From contig JAEWLI010000172.1 in NCBI GenBank assembly GCA_023393375.1, positions 1 to 64,000 of the forward strand: a stretch of 64,000 nt of DNA, given 5' to 3'. The notes beneath the pieces are model-generated. The model saw nothing but the letters and a program-made list of their open reading frames with translations, did not search any database and had not been told where the DNA came from. The stretch comes from Bacteroidota bacterium. Its GTDB lineage: Bacteria > Bacteroidota > Bacteroidia > Cytophagales > Cyclobacteriaceae. Every line of letters starts with the position of its first letter. The first letter of the stretch is position 1. The position numbers were made by a program, and so were the translations under genes. Below, piece by piece: positions 26,185 to 35,838 of the stretch.

Positions 26185-28458
26185 ATGGCTTTTGATATTG
26201 ATATGATTAAATCTGTTTATCACCAAATGGGTGAACGGATAGATGCAGCCAGAAAGGCACTAAATAAACCCCTTACATTTACTGAAAAAATACTCTACTC
26301 ACATTTATTTGATGGCAGTGCCACAGAGGCTTATACCAGAGGCCGGTCTTATGTAAATTTTTCTCCCGATCGGGTAGCGATGCAGGATGCCACGGCACAA
26401 ATGGCTCTTTTACAGTTTATGTCTGCAGGGATAGCCCGTGCTGCTGTGCCTACTACTGTTCATTGTGATCATTTAATCTTGGCAGAATCGGGTGCTACTC
26501 CTGATCTGAAAAACTCCATTCACAACAATAAAGAGGTGTTTGATTTTCTCTCCTCAGTTTCAAATAAATATGGTATTGGTTTCTGGAAACCCGGTGCAGG
26601 TATCATCCATCAGGTTGTTCTGGAAAATTATGCTTTCCCCGGAGGAATGATGATTGGGACAGATTCTCATACTCCAAACGCTGGGGGTTTGGGAATGATT
26701 GCCATAGGTGTAGGTGGAGCAGATGCTGTGGACGTAATGGCAGGGATGGCCTGGGAATTAAAATTTCCTAAATTAATAGGTATTAAACTAACAGGAAAGC
26801 TAAGTGGTTGGGCTTCTGCAAAAGATGTGATCCTGAAAGTTGCCGGTATTCTGACCGTTAAAGGCGGCACAGGCCATATTTTGGAATATTTTGGTGATGG
26901 AGCCGAAGGTATTTCCTGTACAGGCAAAGGCACCATTTGTAATATGGGCGCAGAAGTTGGTGCAACTACTTCACTGTTTACTTACAGCCATAAAATGAAG
27001 GAGTATTTGGAACAGACCAACCGCAGTGATATTGCAATGGAAGCTGAAAAAGTCAGTCATCATTTACGGGGTGATGATGAAGTATATGCACAACCCGAAA
27101 AATACTTCGACGAAGTGATCGAAATTAATCTTTCAGAACTTGAACCCCATGTAAATGGCCCATTTACACCAGATGCTGCTTGGCCATTGTCACAATTTTC
27201 CGCAGCAGTAAAAGAAAATGGTTGGCCTAAAGAACTTGAAGTTGGGTTGATTGGATCATGTACCAACTCATCTTATGAAGATATTACCAGGGCAGCATCA
27301 GTAGCACAACAGGCACTTGACAAAAAACTGAAAGTAAGGGCAGAATACACGGTTACGCCTGGGTCGGAAATGGTACGGTATACCGCTGAAAGGGATGGCC
27401 TTTTGCAAACTTTCCAACAAATCGGAGGTGTGGTTTTGGCCAATGCCTGTGGCCCTTGTATCGGGCAGTGGGCCAGACATTCTAAAGATCCCAACCGTAA
27501 AAATTCCATCATTACCTCCTTCAACAGGAATTTTGCGAAAAGAAATGATGGAAATCCCAATACGCATGCATTTGTAGCCTCTCCTGAAATAGTTACTGCA
27601 TTTGCCATTGCTGGGGATCTCACATTCAATCCGTTAACAGATGTTCTGCTCAATGAAGAAGGTAAAGAAATTAAGTTGGAAGAGCCAAAAGGGATCGAAT
27701 TGCCCCTTCAGGGTTTTGCGGTAGAAGACGCAGGTTATCAGGCTCCGGCTCAGGATGGAAGTCATGTTCAGGTAGTCGTGAAACCAGATTCAGACAGGCT
27801 TCAGTTGTTACAACCATTCAATCCTTGGGAAGGTACAAACTTGTTTGGGTTACGATTGTTGATAAAAGCAAAAGGCAAATGTACTACCGATCATATTTCA
27901 ATGGCCGGCCCATGGTTGAAGTATAGAGGTCACCTGGATAATATTTCGAATAATTTACTGATTGGTGCCGTAAATTCCTTTAATGATGCAACCAATATGG
28001 TAAAAAATCAATTGACCGGCGAATATGGCGAAGTGCCCGCCACTGCAAGATCTTATAAATCTCATGGTATTGGAACCATAGTTGTTGGTGATGAAAATTA
28101 TGGAGAGGGTTCGTCAAGGGAACATGCTGCTATGGAACCACGTCATTTGGGTGTACGGGTAGTATTGGTAAAATCATTTGCCCGAATCCATGAAACCAAT
28201 CTGAAAAAACAGGGAATGCTTGCACTCACATTTAACGATCCGACAGACTATGATAAAATCAGGGAAGATGATAATATCGACATCGTAGGTCTTACAAATT
28301 TTCAACCAGGTCAACCTCTTTCAGTGGTTTTAAATCATAGTGATGGTGGTGTTGAAACAATTTTGACCAATCATACTTACAATGAAGTGCAAATAGAGTG
28401 GTTCAAAGCTGGATCTGCATTAAACCTGATAGGTCAAAACCAGAATATCAAAAAGTAA
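26185..28458 (+). CDS. acnA: aconitate hydratase
   Basis: 757 residues from the ATG at 26185; a TTG two codons upstream is unlikely. The three cluster cysteines are visible as [10 protein letters not shown] (C359) and ACGPCIGQW (C422 and C425). [14 protein letters not shown] and the C-terminal [15 protein letters not shown] and [17 protein letters not shown] are the swivel-domain signatures. The length fits the mitochondrial-type (about 750 residues) enzyme rather than the 890-residue AcnA or the AcnB layout. It isomerises citrate to isocitrate in the TCA cycle. A good terminator follows. Confidence 0.96.
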   Translation: MAFDIDMIKSVYHQMGERIDAARKALNKPLTFTEKILYSHLFDGSATEAYTRGRSYVNFSPDRVAMQDATAQMALLQFMSAGIARAAVPTTVHCDHLILAESGATPDLKNSIHNNKEVFDFLSSVSNKYGIGFWKPGAGIIHQVVLENYAFPGGMMIGTDSHTPNAGGLGMIAIGVGGADAVDVMAGMAWELKFPKLIGIKLTGKLSGWASAKDVILKVAGILTVKGGTGHILEYFGDGAEGISCTGKGTICNMGAEVGATTSLFTYSHKMKEYLEQTNRSDIAMEAEKVSHHLRGDDEVYAQPEKYFDEVIEINLSELEPHVNGPFTPDAAWPLSQFSAAVKENGWPKELEVGLIGSCTNSSYEDITRAASVAQQALDKKLKVRAEYTVTPGSEMVRYTAERDGLLQTFQQIGGVVLANACGPCIGQWARHSKDPNRKNSIITSFNRNFAKRNDGNPNTHAFVASPEIVTAFAIAGDLTFNPLTDVLLNEEGKEIKLEEPKGIELPLQGFAVEDAGYQAPAQDGSHVQVVVKPDSDRLQLLQPFNPWEGTNLFGLRLLIKAKGKCTTDHISMAGPWLKYRGHLDNISNNLLIGAVNSFNDATNMVKNQLTGEYGEVPATARSYKSHGIGTIVVGDENYGEGSSREHAAMEPRHLGVRVVLVKSFARIHETNLKKQGMLALTFNDPTDYDKIREDDNIDIVGLTNFQPGQPLSVVLNHSDGGVETILTNHTYNEVQIEWFKAGSALNLIGQNQNIKK

Positions 28459-28469
28459 AAAAATAAATG

Positions 28470-28500
28470 GAGGGGATAATACCAACTATCTCCTCTTTTT
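28470..28500 (+). terminator. rho-independent terminator after aconitase
   Basis: GAGGGGATA (28470-28478) pairs with TATCTCCTC (28487-28495) with one G-T pair, then a run of T's. It lies 11 bp after the aconitase stop. Confidence 0.75.
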
Positions 28501-28540
28501 ATCATTTTTTAATAAATAAATAACCTTAAACTAAACTCTT

Positions 28541-29092
28541 ATGAACCAATCCAAAACCCCTTACAAATCAATCAGTACAGATACTGAATTACTTCTGAAT
28601 AAACAAATTTTAATGGAAGGCACCTCTGCAGCAGCATATCTTTCAATGGGCTCATGGTGTGATACCAAAGGTTTTATTAACTCAGCGAAATTCTTGTATA
28701 TTCATGCAGAAGAGGAAAGGAAGCACATGTTAAAGCTGTTTCGTTATATTAATGATTCCGGTGGACATGCTTTACAACCTGAAATCACGGGTATTCAGCA
28801 TAATTTTACTACTTTGCGTGAGATTTTTAACAAAATTCTGGATCATGAAGTAGCCGTGACGAAGTCGATTAATGGGATTGTGGACCATTGCCTTGCCATC
28901 AAAGATTATGCTACTTTTAACTTTATGCAATGGTATGTAACCGAGCAACGCGAAGAAGAAACACTGGCACGCCGCGCTATCGAACTGTTCGAACTAATCG
29001 GAGAAAGTGGCGTTGGCTTGTGGACCATCGACCAGGAAATTGGCAAACTGGAGAATGATGAAGGTATAATCAGTTATGCTTTAGAGGGATAA
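28541..29092 (+). CDS. ftn: ferritin
   Basis: 183 residues, all helical. Ferroxidase-type ligands of bacterial ferritins are visible: KQILMEGTSAAAYL (first Glu), HAEEERKHMLKLF (Glu-x-x-His), DHEVAVTKSING and YVTEQREEETLARRA. It stores iron as a 24-mer and oxidises Fe(II). The gene stands alone between two terminators. It follows aconitase, an iron-sulfur enzyme, but there is no operon link. Confidence 0.92.
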   Translation: MNQSKTPYKSISTDTELLLNKQILMEGTSAAAYLSMGSWCDTKGFINSAKFLYIHAEEERKHMLKLFRYINDSGGHALQPEITGIQHNFTTLREIFNKILDHEVAVTKSINGIVDHCLAIKDYATFNFMQWYVTEQREEETLARRAIELFELIGESGVGLWTIDQEIGKLENDEGIISYALEG

Positions 29093-29104
29093 TTTTATAG
29101 ACAG

Positions 29105-29140
29105 CCGGATTAGGTTGTAAATCAACCTAAATCCGGTTTG
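29105..29140. terminator. bidirectional terminator between ferritin and the efflux operon
   Basis: CCGGATTAGGTTG (29105-29117) pairs with CAACCTAAATCCGG (29123-29136) with a single bulged A. A T-rich stretch follows on the plus strand and an A-rich one precedes it, so it can serve both convergent genes. Confidence 0.85.
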
Positions 29141-29142
29141 TT

Positions 29143-30291
29143 TTATTGATACTTTTCGAAGGCACGTGCCAAGTAAAATGCCCCACTAGTTACAAATTTA
29201 GCATCGGGATCAATAGGATCTTTAGGCTCAATAGCTGTCCAACCATTGTTCGAAAACCCAACTTTTACCTCCACTCGTTTAAAATTTCTGCCTTCTGTCC
29301 CTGATGTGGATCCCGAAGTAAAAAAAACATATAATTTATCTTCCGACATCACTATTGCACTTTCCGGAAGTGCTAATCCTTTCTTTTGCTCCACAATAAT
29401 TGAAGCATTTACATACATATTGGCCATAAAGCTATGATTTTCTTCATCTGTGATGTGAGCATGTATGGCAACTGTCCGGCTATCACCTTCCAGTGCATGT
29501 CCCACTAAGTACACATCTCCCTGATAGGGATTTTTATCAAAACCTGGAATATAAAATATTATTTTTTGCGCTTTCCGGATCTTTATCGCATCATGCTCAT
29601 ACACATTTAGAACCAAGTGCATATGGCTTTTGTCAATAATTTCAAACAGATTTTCGGATGGCATTACATATTTACCCATTGAAACATTGACTTTTGAAAT
29701 ATGTCCTGTAATAGGAGAAGCAATACTGATCTCAGGACTGAATTTGCCCGCTTCTATATTATTGATATTAAACCCTAACATCTCCAGCTTTTTTTGTAAT
29801 GAATTGTAACGAGCTAGCATTTGCTGGTAATCAGCTTCTGCTTTTCCTAACACCTTTCCCGCATTGAGATTTTCGTCATTTAGTGTTTTCTGCCGTTCCC
29901 ATTCTGCTTTAAGATATTTTAACTGGTGCTTGGATTGAAGGTAATTTTCCTGAAGATCAATGAAATCAGGATTTTCTAGTGTAGCCAGAGTTTGTCCCTT
30001 CTTCACATATTCTCCTTCCATAAAAAGAATACTCTTAACATATCCCGCCATATAGGCATTAGCAGAAGCCATATTTTGAGGTGGTAAATGTGTATAACCA
30101 TTTGCTTTGACTGCACTATCAAGTGATAATGTATCCATTTGTCCCAGTGTAAGATTGATTGCATCCATCTGATCTTTGGATAAGAATATATCGGTGTTGT
30201 TCTCGTTTTGCTCTCGTTCACCTATCTTTTGCGCATTTTGACCACAAGCTATTATCAGCAAACTCAACACCATAATGATTAAATTTTTCAT
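29143..30291 (-). CDS. RND efflux periplasmic adaptor lipoprotein (CusB/CzcB-like)
   Basis: 382 residues. The N terminus is a lipoprotein signal (MVLSLLIIAC). The barrel-sandwich and hairpin parts are recognisable: GYVKSILFMEGEYVKKGQTL, a coiled coil of about 50 residues (residues 115-165, LQENYLQSKHQLKYL), then SPITGHISKVNVSMGKYV and a membrane-proximal C-terminal domain. It would link the pump to the outer-membrane channel. The gene starts 18 bp after the CusA-like gene. It lacks the His/Met-rich N-terminal domain that might reveal the metal, so the substrate is undecided. Confidence 0.9.
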   Translation of the reverse strand: MKNLIIMVLSLLIIACGQNAQKIGEREQNENNTDIFLSKDQMDAINLTLGQMDTLSLDSAVKANGYTHLPPQNMASANAYMAGYVKSILFMEGEYVKKGQTLATLENPDFIDLQENYLQSKHQLKYLKAEWERQKTLNDENLNAGKVLGKAEADYQQMLARYNSLQKKLEMLGFNINNIEAGKFSPEISIASPITGHISKVNVSMGKYVMPSENLFEIIDKSHMHLVLNVYEHDAIKIRKAQKIIFYIPGFDKNPYQGDVYLVGHALEGDSRTVAIHAHITDEENHSFMANMYVNASIIVEQKKGLALPESAIVMSEDKLYVFFTSGSTSGTEGRNFKRVEVKVGFSNNGWTAIEPKDPIDPDAKFVTSGAFYLARAFEKYQ

Positions 30292-30309
30292 AATGCTTTA
30301 TTGACGATT

Positions 30310-33300
30310 CTATTGTAAATATTTTAATTCAAGTAAACTTTGATTGTACATATGGAGATGATCAAGATACGATAATCTTACCCTAGTGGCTTGTTCTATA
30401 CCTTGAATGTAATGCATATAATCTGTTTCTCCTTCTCTATAATTTCTCTCTGATGCCATTACCAGTTCATCGGCCAACATTAAGCCTGATTCTTCATAAT
30501 ATTTAATGGTTTCCTGATAATGGGATACTTCACTGATCAATTGCTCCTGGCGTTTAATCAAATTATAACCATACTGCTGACTTTCTTTTTTTGCTACCTG
30601 AATTTGTATGCCAGACGCTTGACTGCGGGCATTTTGTGGAAACGGCCATAATGGAATACTAATTCCAAATTGAAATCCGTAAAAACCAGATTCATTGTTA
30701 AGCGACTGTCTCATATATTCCAAATGAATATCGGGCAAAAAACGATGTTTTTCTAACCGGTTTTGTTGTTGGTGAAGTTCTAATCTATTATTATGATATA
30801 ATAAACCGAGATGAGTCGAACTGTCTGAATATGTATCAGAAACCAATTTATATAGATAGCCAGGAATAAATTCTATCTCATCTTGCAGGTATTTTTTAAG
30901 CTCCAAGAGGTCATTCTCGTATTCCATCCGGATCTGTTTTAGCTGTGTTTTTATTTCTATTAATTTGGTTCCTGCGGTTAATTTTTCCAGGTAGGCACTT
31001 TCTCCAAGTTCATACTTTCTTGTAGCAGCATTTGAAAATACAGCATATAAGCTGTCGATAAAATGAAACTCCTGCAACCTGCTATGGTCATAAAGCAGTT
31101 TGTTATAGATCAATGATACCTCTTTCTCCAATTGATGTTTATTCAACTGATAAACATACTCCGCGGAAAGCACAGACTTCTTCAGCAGTACAGACTGTAT
31201 CAAAAATTCGGTCGGAAAAGGAATACTCTGGGAGATGCCATAAGAAACCACTCCGGAATTTGATTCTCTGAATGCCCGTTCTTCTTCACCATAGAAAAAA
31301 GTGGTTTTCCCAAGATCAAAAGCTGTTCCTCTTAATTTTTTTTGTTGATCAAGCTGTAATCTTGCTGCCTCGATTCCCGCATTGTTTTTTAAAGCTAATT
31401 CCACAGCATCTTCCAATGAAGAAATTTTCTTAACTTCTTGGGCGGTAGAAATTTGCGGAAGCATAATAAAAGCAAAACCGATAGCAATAACAGCTAATTT
31501 ACCTCTTATTTTCTTTCCAAAGGAAAACTCCTTATCATCGAATATATGATAAAGTACCGGGAGAAAGATCATGGTTAACAATGTGGCAGTAAATAACCCA
31601 CCAATGACAACAGTAGCCAGTGGCCTTTGCACTTCAGCTCCTGCCGATGTAGAAAAAGCCATTGGGAAAAACCCTAAAATATCGGTTGCGGCTGTTAGCA
31701 AAACAGGTCTCAAGCGCAACCGAGTACCAGTAAGTATTCTTTCCCTGATATTAGTGATCTTGCCGTCATATTTTAGTTCATTAAAAAAGCTGATCAGAAT
31801 GATGCCATTTAGCGTAGCTATTCCAAACAATGCTATAAATCCCACACCTGCAGATATACTAAAAGGCATACCTCGTAACCAGAGAAAAAACACGCCGCCA
31901 ATGGCAGCCAGTGGAATAGCTGAAAATACTAAAAGTGCCTGCTTTACAGAATTAAAGGTAAAATGCAGCAATATAAATATCAATAACAAAGCAACCGGAA
32001 CCGCTATTATCAGCCGCTTTTTTGCATTTTCAAGATTTTCAAACTGACCTCCATAAGTGACGTAATATCCTTCAGGTAACATGAGCTGCCGATCTACAAT
32101 TTCCTGAATTTCTTCTACTAAAGATTCCACATCACGGTTCCGGACATTTACCGAAACTACAATTCTGCGTCGGGTATCATCTCTGGAAATCTGTGCTGGC
32201 CCATGCTTATAATTTATAGTTGCTATTTCGCGAAGTGGAACCTGGTTTCCATTGGGCAGACCAACATGTAAATTACTTACTGATGCAAGATCATTTCTGT
32301 ACTTTTCATCTAGCCGGACTACCAAATCAAACCGTTTTTCCCCTTCAAATACATAACCTGCCGATACTCCTGCAAAAGCCATCCGAACAATATCATTAAG
32401 TTCTCTTATATTCAGTCCATACTTGGCAAGCATGCTACGATCATATTCCACCGACACTTGAGGAAGTCCTTCTATTTGTTCCACATTTACATCAGAAGCA
32501 CCTTTTACGCGGTAAATCATATTTCTAATCTCGTTCCCTTTTTGAAATAAAATATCCAAATCTTCACCATAAATCTTAATGGCCACATCAGAGCGTACAC
32601 CTGTGATCAGTTCATTGAAACGCATTTCTATAGGTTGTGTAAATTCAAATCCTATACCGGGAATTACAGATAAAGCCTCTTTCATCTTATCCGCCAGTTC
32701 TTCTTTATTCTTTGCAGATGTCCATGTCTTCCTGTCTTTTAAAATAATGATTACATCCGACATTTCCATCGACATTGGGTCGGTGGGTACTTCAGCAGCT
32801 CCTATCCTGGTAATCACCTGTTCTACTTCAGGAAAACCCATCAGGATCTTTTCCAACTGAGTGTTTATTTTGACGGTTTCTGATAAAGATGTTCCAGGCT
32901 TTAGTATGGGCTGAACTACATAATCCCCTTCATCCAGGGTAGGGATAAATTCACCTCCCATTCTGCTAAAAATGATACCAGTGATTACTAAAAAGATGAC
33001 GGACAAGATAATAACCGTTTTACGATGATCTAATGCATAATTGATTACAGGATCATAAGATCTTTGGAGAAATCCAACAATTTTGTCTGCCAAAGTGGCT
33101 TTGTCACTTTTAGGTGGTCTGATAAAATGTGCGGCCATGGCTGGAACATAAGTAAGACAAAGAATCATAGCACCTATTAGTATAAAACTAAAGGATAAAG
33201 CCATAGGACGGAACATTTTTCCTTCGATACCTGTCAATGATAGAATGGGAATAAAAACAATCAGTATAATGATCTGTCCAAAAATTGCGGATCTCATCAT

Positions 33301-34644
33301 TCTACTGGATGCTTCTATCACCACATCGTCTTTCGCATCCTGTAATTGCTGACCTTGTAACAATCTTAGTTTTGCCTGTTTTTGAATGATAAGAAAAACC
33401 GTAAATTCAACGATAATCACTGCCCCATCTACAAGAATACCGAAGTCTATTGCACCAAGGCTCATCAAATTCACATCGACCCCAAATAAATACATCATGG
33501 ACAAGCCAAACAGCAGCGACAGGGGAATTACAGATGCAACCAAGATTCCCGATCTGAGGTCACCCATTAATACAATCAATACAAAAATCACAATCAAAGC
33601 CCCCAGTGTCAGATTCTCTACTACTGTATTGGTCGTTTTATCTATTAAGGCAGTGCGTTCCAAAAAGGGATTAACATACACACCTTCCGGTAAAACCTGA
33701 TCAACCTGGGCCATTCGTTCTTTTACTTCTTTGATAACTTTAGAAGTATTGGCATCTTTTAACATCATGATCTGACCTAACACCTTCTCGCCTTCCCCAT
33801 TGCCGGTAATAGCACCAAAACGTACAGCATTTCCAAATTGAATTTTCCCAATATCCCTTATCAGAACCGGAATTCCTCTGATATTTTTGACCACTATATT
33901 CCCAATATCGTTCAAAGAACCTACCATACCCTCACCACGCACAAAATAACTTTCAGAGAGTTTTTCTATATAGCTTCCCCCGGTATTTTCATTGTTTGCT
34001 TCCAGAGCCTGATACACATCATTTATGGTAATATCAAAAGCAATCAGTTTTTGAGGATCAACGGCAACTTCGTATTGTTTCAAAAATCCACCCCAGGTAT
34101 TTACTTCTACTACTCCTTTCAGACCCGCCAAATGTCTTTTGATCGTCCAGTCCTGGATAGTCCGTAGATCTGAAATGCTATATTTTTCTTCATAGCCAGG
34201 TTTTATTTCCAGTGTATATTGATAAATTTCTCCCAAACCAGTACTGATAGGTCCCATTTCTGGTGTACCGATGCCAACTGGAATTTTTTGTTCAGCTGAT
34301 TTAATTTTTTCGGCAATCAATTGCCTCGGAAGGTAAGTTCCCATTTTATCTTCAAAAACAATGGTCACCACCGATAATCCGAATTTTGAAATAGAGCGGA
34401 TTTCCTGAACCCCTGGCAAATTTGCCATTTCCAATTCGATGGGATAAGTGATAAATTGCTCTACATCCAAAGTGGATAGGTTGCGGGATGTGGTAATCAC
34501 CTGAACCTGGTTGTTAGTGATATCAGGCACAGCCCCAATGGGAATTTGCGTAATGGAATAAACACCAAATGCGACCATTGATAAGGTAGCAAGTATGATG
34601 ATCAGTTTATTCTTTACACTGAAAGAAATGAGGTTTGTAATCAT
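30310..34644 (-). CDS. CusA/CzcA-family heavy-metal RND pump fused to a TolC-like outer-membrane channel
   Basis: 1444 residues from the ATG at 34644; an upstream reading to 34755 would overlap the next gene and has no family homology. Residues 1 to about 1040 are a heavy-metal RND pump with QIPIGAVPDITNNQVQV, AIDFGILVDGAVIIVE in the fourth helix, and the last helix LLTMIFLPVLYHIF. Residues about 1045-1068 read as a perfect signal peptide (KKIRGKLAVIAIGFAF, then PQISTAQ). Residues 1069-1444 are TolC-like: LEDAVELALKNNAGIEAARL, long helices and ISIPLWPF. Such CusA-TolC fusions are known in Bacteroidota. The internal signal may allow cleavage at position 1068/1069 into pump and channel. Metal is probably Cu, Ag, Co, Zn or Cd. 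Confidence 0.93.
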   Translation of the reverse strand: MITNLISFSVKNKLIIILATLSMVAFGVYSITQIPIGAVPDITNNQVQVITTSRNLSTLDVEQFITYPIELEMANLPGVQEIRSISKFGLSVVTIVFEDKMGTYLPRQLIAEKIKSAEQKIPVGIGTPEMGPISTGLGEIYQYTLEIKPGYEEKYSISDLRTIQDWTIKRHLAGLKGVVEVNTWGGFLKQYEVAVDPQKLIAFDITINDVYQALEANNENTGGSYIEKLSESYFVRGEGMVGSLNDIGNIVVKNIRGIPVLIRDIGKIQFGNAVRFGAITGNGEGEKVLGQIMMLKDANTSKVIKEVKERMAQVDQVLPEGVYVNPFLERTALIDKTTNTVVENLTLGALIVIFVLIVLMGDLRSGILVASVIPLSLLFGLSMMYLFGVDVNLMSLGAIDFGILVDGAVIIVEFTVFLIIQKQAKLRLLQGQQLQDAKDDVVIEASSRMMRSAIFGQIIILIVFIPILSLTGIEGKMFRPMALSFSFILIGAMILCLTYVPAMAAHFIRPPKSDKATLADKIVGFLQRSYDPVINYALDHRKTVIILSVIFLVITGIIFSRMGGEFIPTLDEGDYVVQPILKPGTSLSETVKINTQLEKILMGFPEVEQVITRIGAAEVPTDPMSMEMSDVIIILKDRKTWTSAKNKEELADKMKEALSVIPGIGFEFTQPIEMRFNELITGVRSDVAIKIYGEDLDILFQKGNEIRNMIYRVKGASDVNVEQIEGLPQVSVEYDRSMLAKYGLNIRELNDIVRMAFAGVSAGYVFEGEKRFDLVVRLDEKYRNDLASVSNLHVGLPNGNQVPLREIATINYKHGPAQISRDDTRRRIVVSVNVRNRDVESLVEEIQEIVDRQLMLPEGYYVTYGGQFENLENAKKRLIIAVPVALLLIFILLHFTFNSVKQALLVFSAIPLAAIGGVFFLWLRGMPFSISAGVGFIALFGIATLNGIILISFFNELKYDGKITNIRERILTGTRLRLRPVLLTAATDILGFFPMAFSTSAGAEVQRPLATVVIGGLFTATLLTMIFLPVLYHIFDDKEFSFGKKIRGKLAVIAIGFAFIMLPQISTAQEVKKISSLEDAVELALKNNAGIEAARLQLDQQKKLRGTAFDLGKTTFFYGEEERAFRESNSGVVSYGISQSIPFPTEFLIQSVLLKKSVLSAEYVYQLNKHQLEKEVSLIYNKLLYDHSRLQEFHFIDSLYAVFSNAATRKYELGESAYLEKLTAGTKLIEIKTQLKQIRMEYENDLLELKKYLQDEIEFIPGYLYKLVSDTYSDSSTHLGLLYHNNRLELHQQQNRLEKHRFLPDIHLEYMRQSLNNESGFYGFQFGISIPLWPFPQNARSQASGIQIQVAKKESQQYGYNLIKRQEQLISEVSHYQETIKYYEESGLMLADELVMASERNYREGETDYMHYIQGIEQATRVRLSYLDHLHMYNQSLLELKYLQ

Positions 34645-34706
34645 GCGTAATAGGAAAAACTCCTGATTTACTGGTAAAAGAACAAATTTTTGTAAAGAGT
34701 GGGAAG

Positions 34707-35102
34707 TTAAGCGGAAATCAGTTGTTGAGGAGGATGAAATAAATCTTTTCCGCAAATAAAATGATAGAGGGACGGGATAAATTCAAAATTAAAGTAATTT
34801 AATTGTAAAGGCCTAACCAAAATAAAACCTGAAGCATTTAAAAAATAATAGGGTGTTGTAACTGAATTAAAAAAAGGGAGTTGATCCTGATGTTTTTCGT
34901 GTTGATGTTTATGATCAGAAAAAGGCAGATAATGATCTAGAATAAATCTAACCCATCCGGATTTCCCCGCTCCTATTTCATCATGATAATGATAATGAGC
35001 TATCAAACCATCAATCTTATCCATCTCGCTCACAATTCCACATGGCATCAAACCAGTGAAAAAAATTAACCAGGCAAATGATATGTTGACGGTCCTTTTC
35101 AA
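34707..35102 (-). CDS. small His-rich exported protein upstream of the efflux pump
   Basis: 131 residues from a TTG start (35102); the next Met is at codon 19, which would remove the signal-like hydrophobic stretch (ISFAWLIFFTGLMP). The mature part is His-rich: HYHYHDE near residue 36 and DHKHQHEKHQD near residue 63, with likely metal binding. It lies 62 bp upstream of the pump gene in the same direction and 4 bp after the HAD gene, so it is probably part of the efflux operon. No family is recognised; a periplasmic metal-binding or sensing role is inferred from composition and position. Confidence 0.6.
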   Translation of the reverse strand: MKRTVNISFAWLIFFTGLMPCGIVSEMDKIDGLIAHYHYHDEIGAGKSGWVRFILDHYLPFSDHKHQHEKHQDQLPFFNSVTTPYYFLNASGFILVRPLQLNYFNFEFIPSLYHFICGKDLFHPPQQLISA

Positions 35103-35106
35103 TTAT

Positions 35107-35640
35107 TTATTTATGTGAAATATACTCCTGTCTGTTTATAATCATACCTGCAGCTTCCAAAAGGTTTTCTGCCACAAAATCAGCTAAAGAAAATCCAACC
35201 TTCCCTCCTATCTGTATTGTATTAATTTGGAGTTTTTTTGCTGGAACGATGTCCCTTTCTGCATCTCCCACCATCCATGATTTTAGTGAATTTATGTTGT
35301 ATTTGGCAACGGCTTTTTCAAACATCAAACTATCAGGTTTTCGGCTCAGTGATTCGGTAATTGATGGATGATAAGGACAATAATATATATCATCGATAAG
35401 GTTCTGACATACATCCTGCAAATGTTGATGACAAGTAAGCACATGTTCATCGGTATAGAGTCCTTTGGATATACCCGCCTGATTAGTGATGATAATCAAC
35501 AGAAAACCATTTTCTTTCAAAAACTTTAGTGCATCACCTACTCCGGTGTTTACCTCAAAATGATCCAATCTATAGGCATAATCACCTATTTCCCGGTTAA
35601 GCACACCGTCACGATCGAGGAAAACACATTTTTGAACCAT
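35107..35640 (-). CDS. HAD-IIIA phosphatase, GmhB/HisB-N-like, degenerate zinc site
   Basis: 177 residues from the ATG at 35640; a TTG seven codons upstream is possible. HAD motifs are intact: FLDRDGVLN (nucleophile Asp), IIITNQAGISKG (motif II) and SWMVGDAERDI (motif IV). The zinc loop starts as YYCPYHP, but the second Cys pair of GmhB (CxCRKP) is replaced by SLSRKP, so the zinc site is probably lost. GmhB removes the 7-phosphate from heptose bisphosphate; substrate here is uncertain. It heads the metal-efflux directon, 4 bp from the His-rich gene, an unexpected partner. Confidence 0.85.
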   Translation of the reverse strand: MVQKCVFLDRDGVLNREIGDYAYRLDHFEVNTGVGDALKFLKENGFLLIIITNQAGISKGLYTDEHVLTCHQHLQDVCQNLIDDIYYCPYHPSITESLSRKPDSLMFEKAVAKYNINSLKSWMVGDAERDIVPAKKLQINTIQIGGKVGFSLADFVAENLLEAAGMIINRQEYISHK

Positions 35641-35838
35641 TGATAATTTAGAATTAGACAATACAAATTTATAAAATTCCTGTCAAAATAGTTAGAAACC
35701 TACGAATTGCGTGGCCAAGTACTTTCCAATTCATACTCAGTGGTTTTATGTAAAATTGCAGTTTATATTACCTGGTGAATTGTGACATGCATTTATCTCA
35801 TATATTAGCATATTACAAGCGTTCAACTTAGCTAAATT

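Noticed and set aside
34645..34755. 37-residue N-terminal extension of the CusA-like protein
   Set aside because: The stretch overlaps the His-rich gene, has no family similarity, and the family begins at the Met at 34644.
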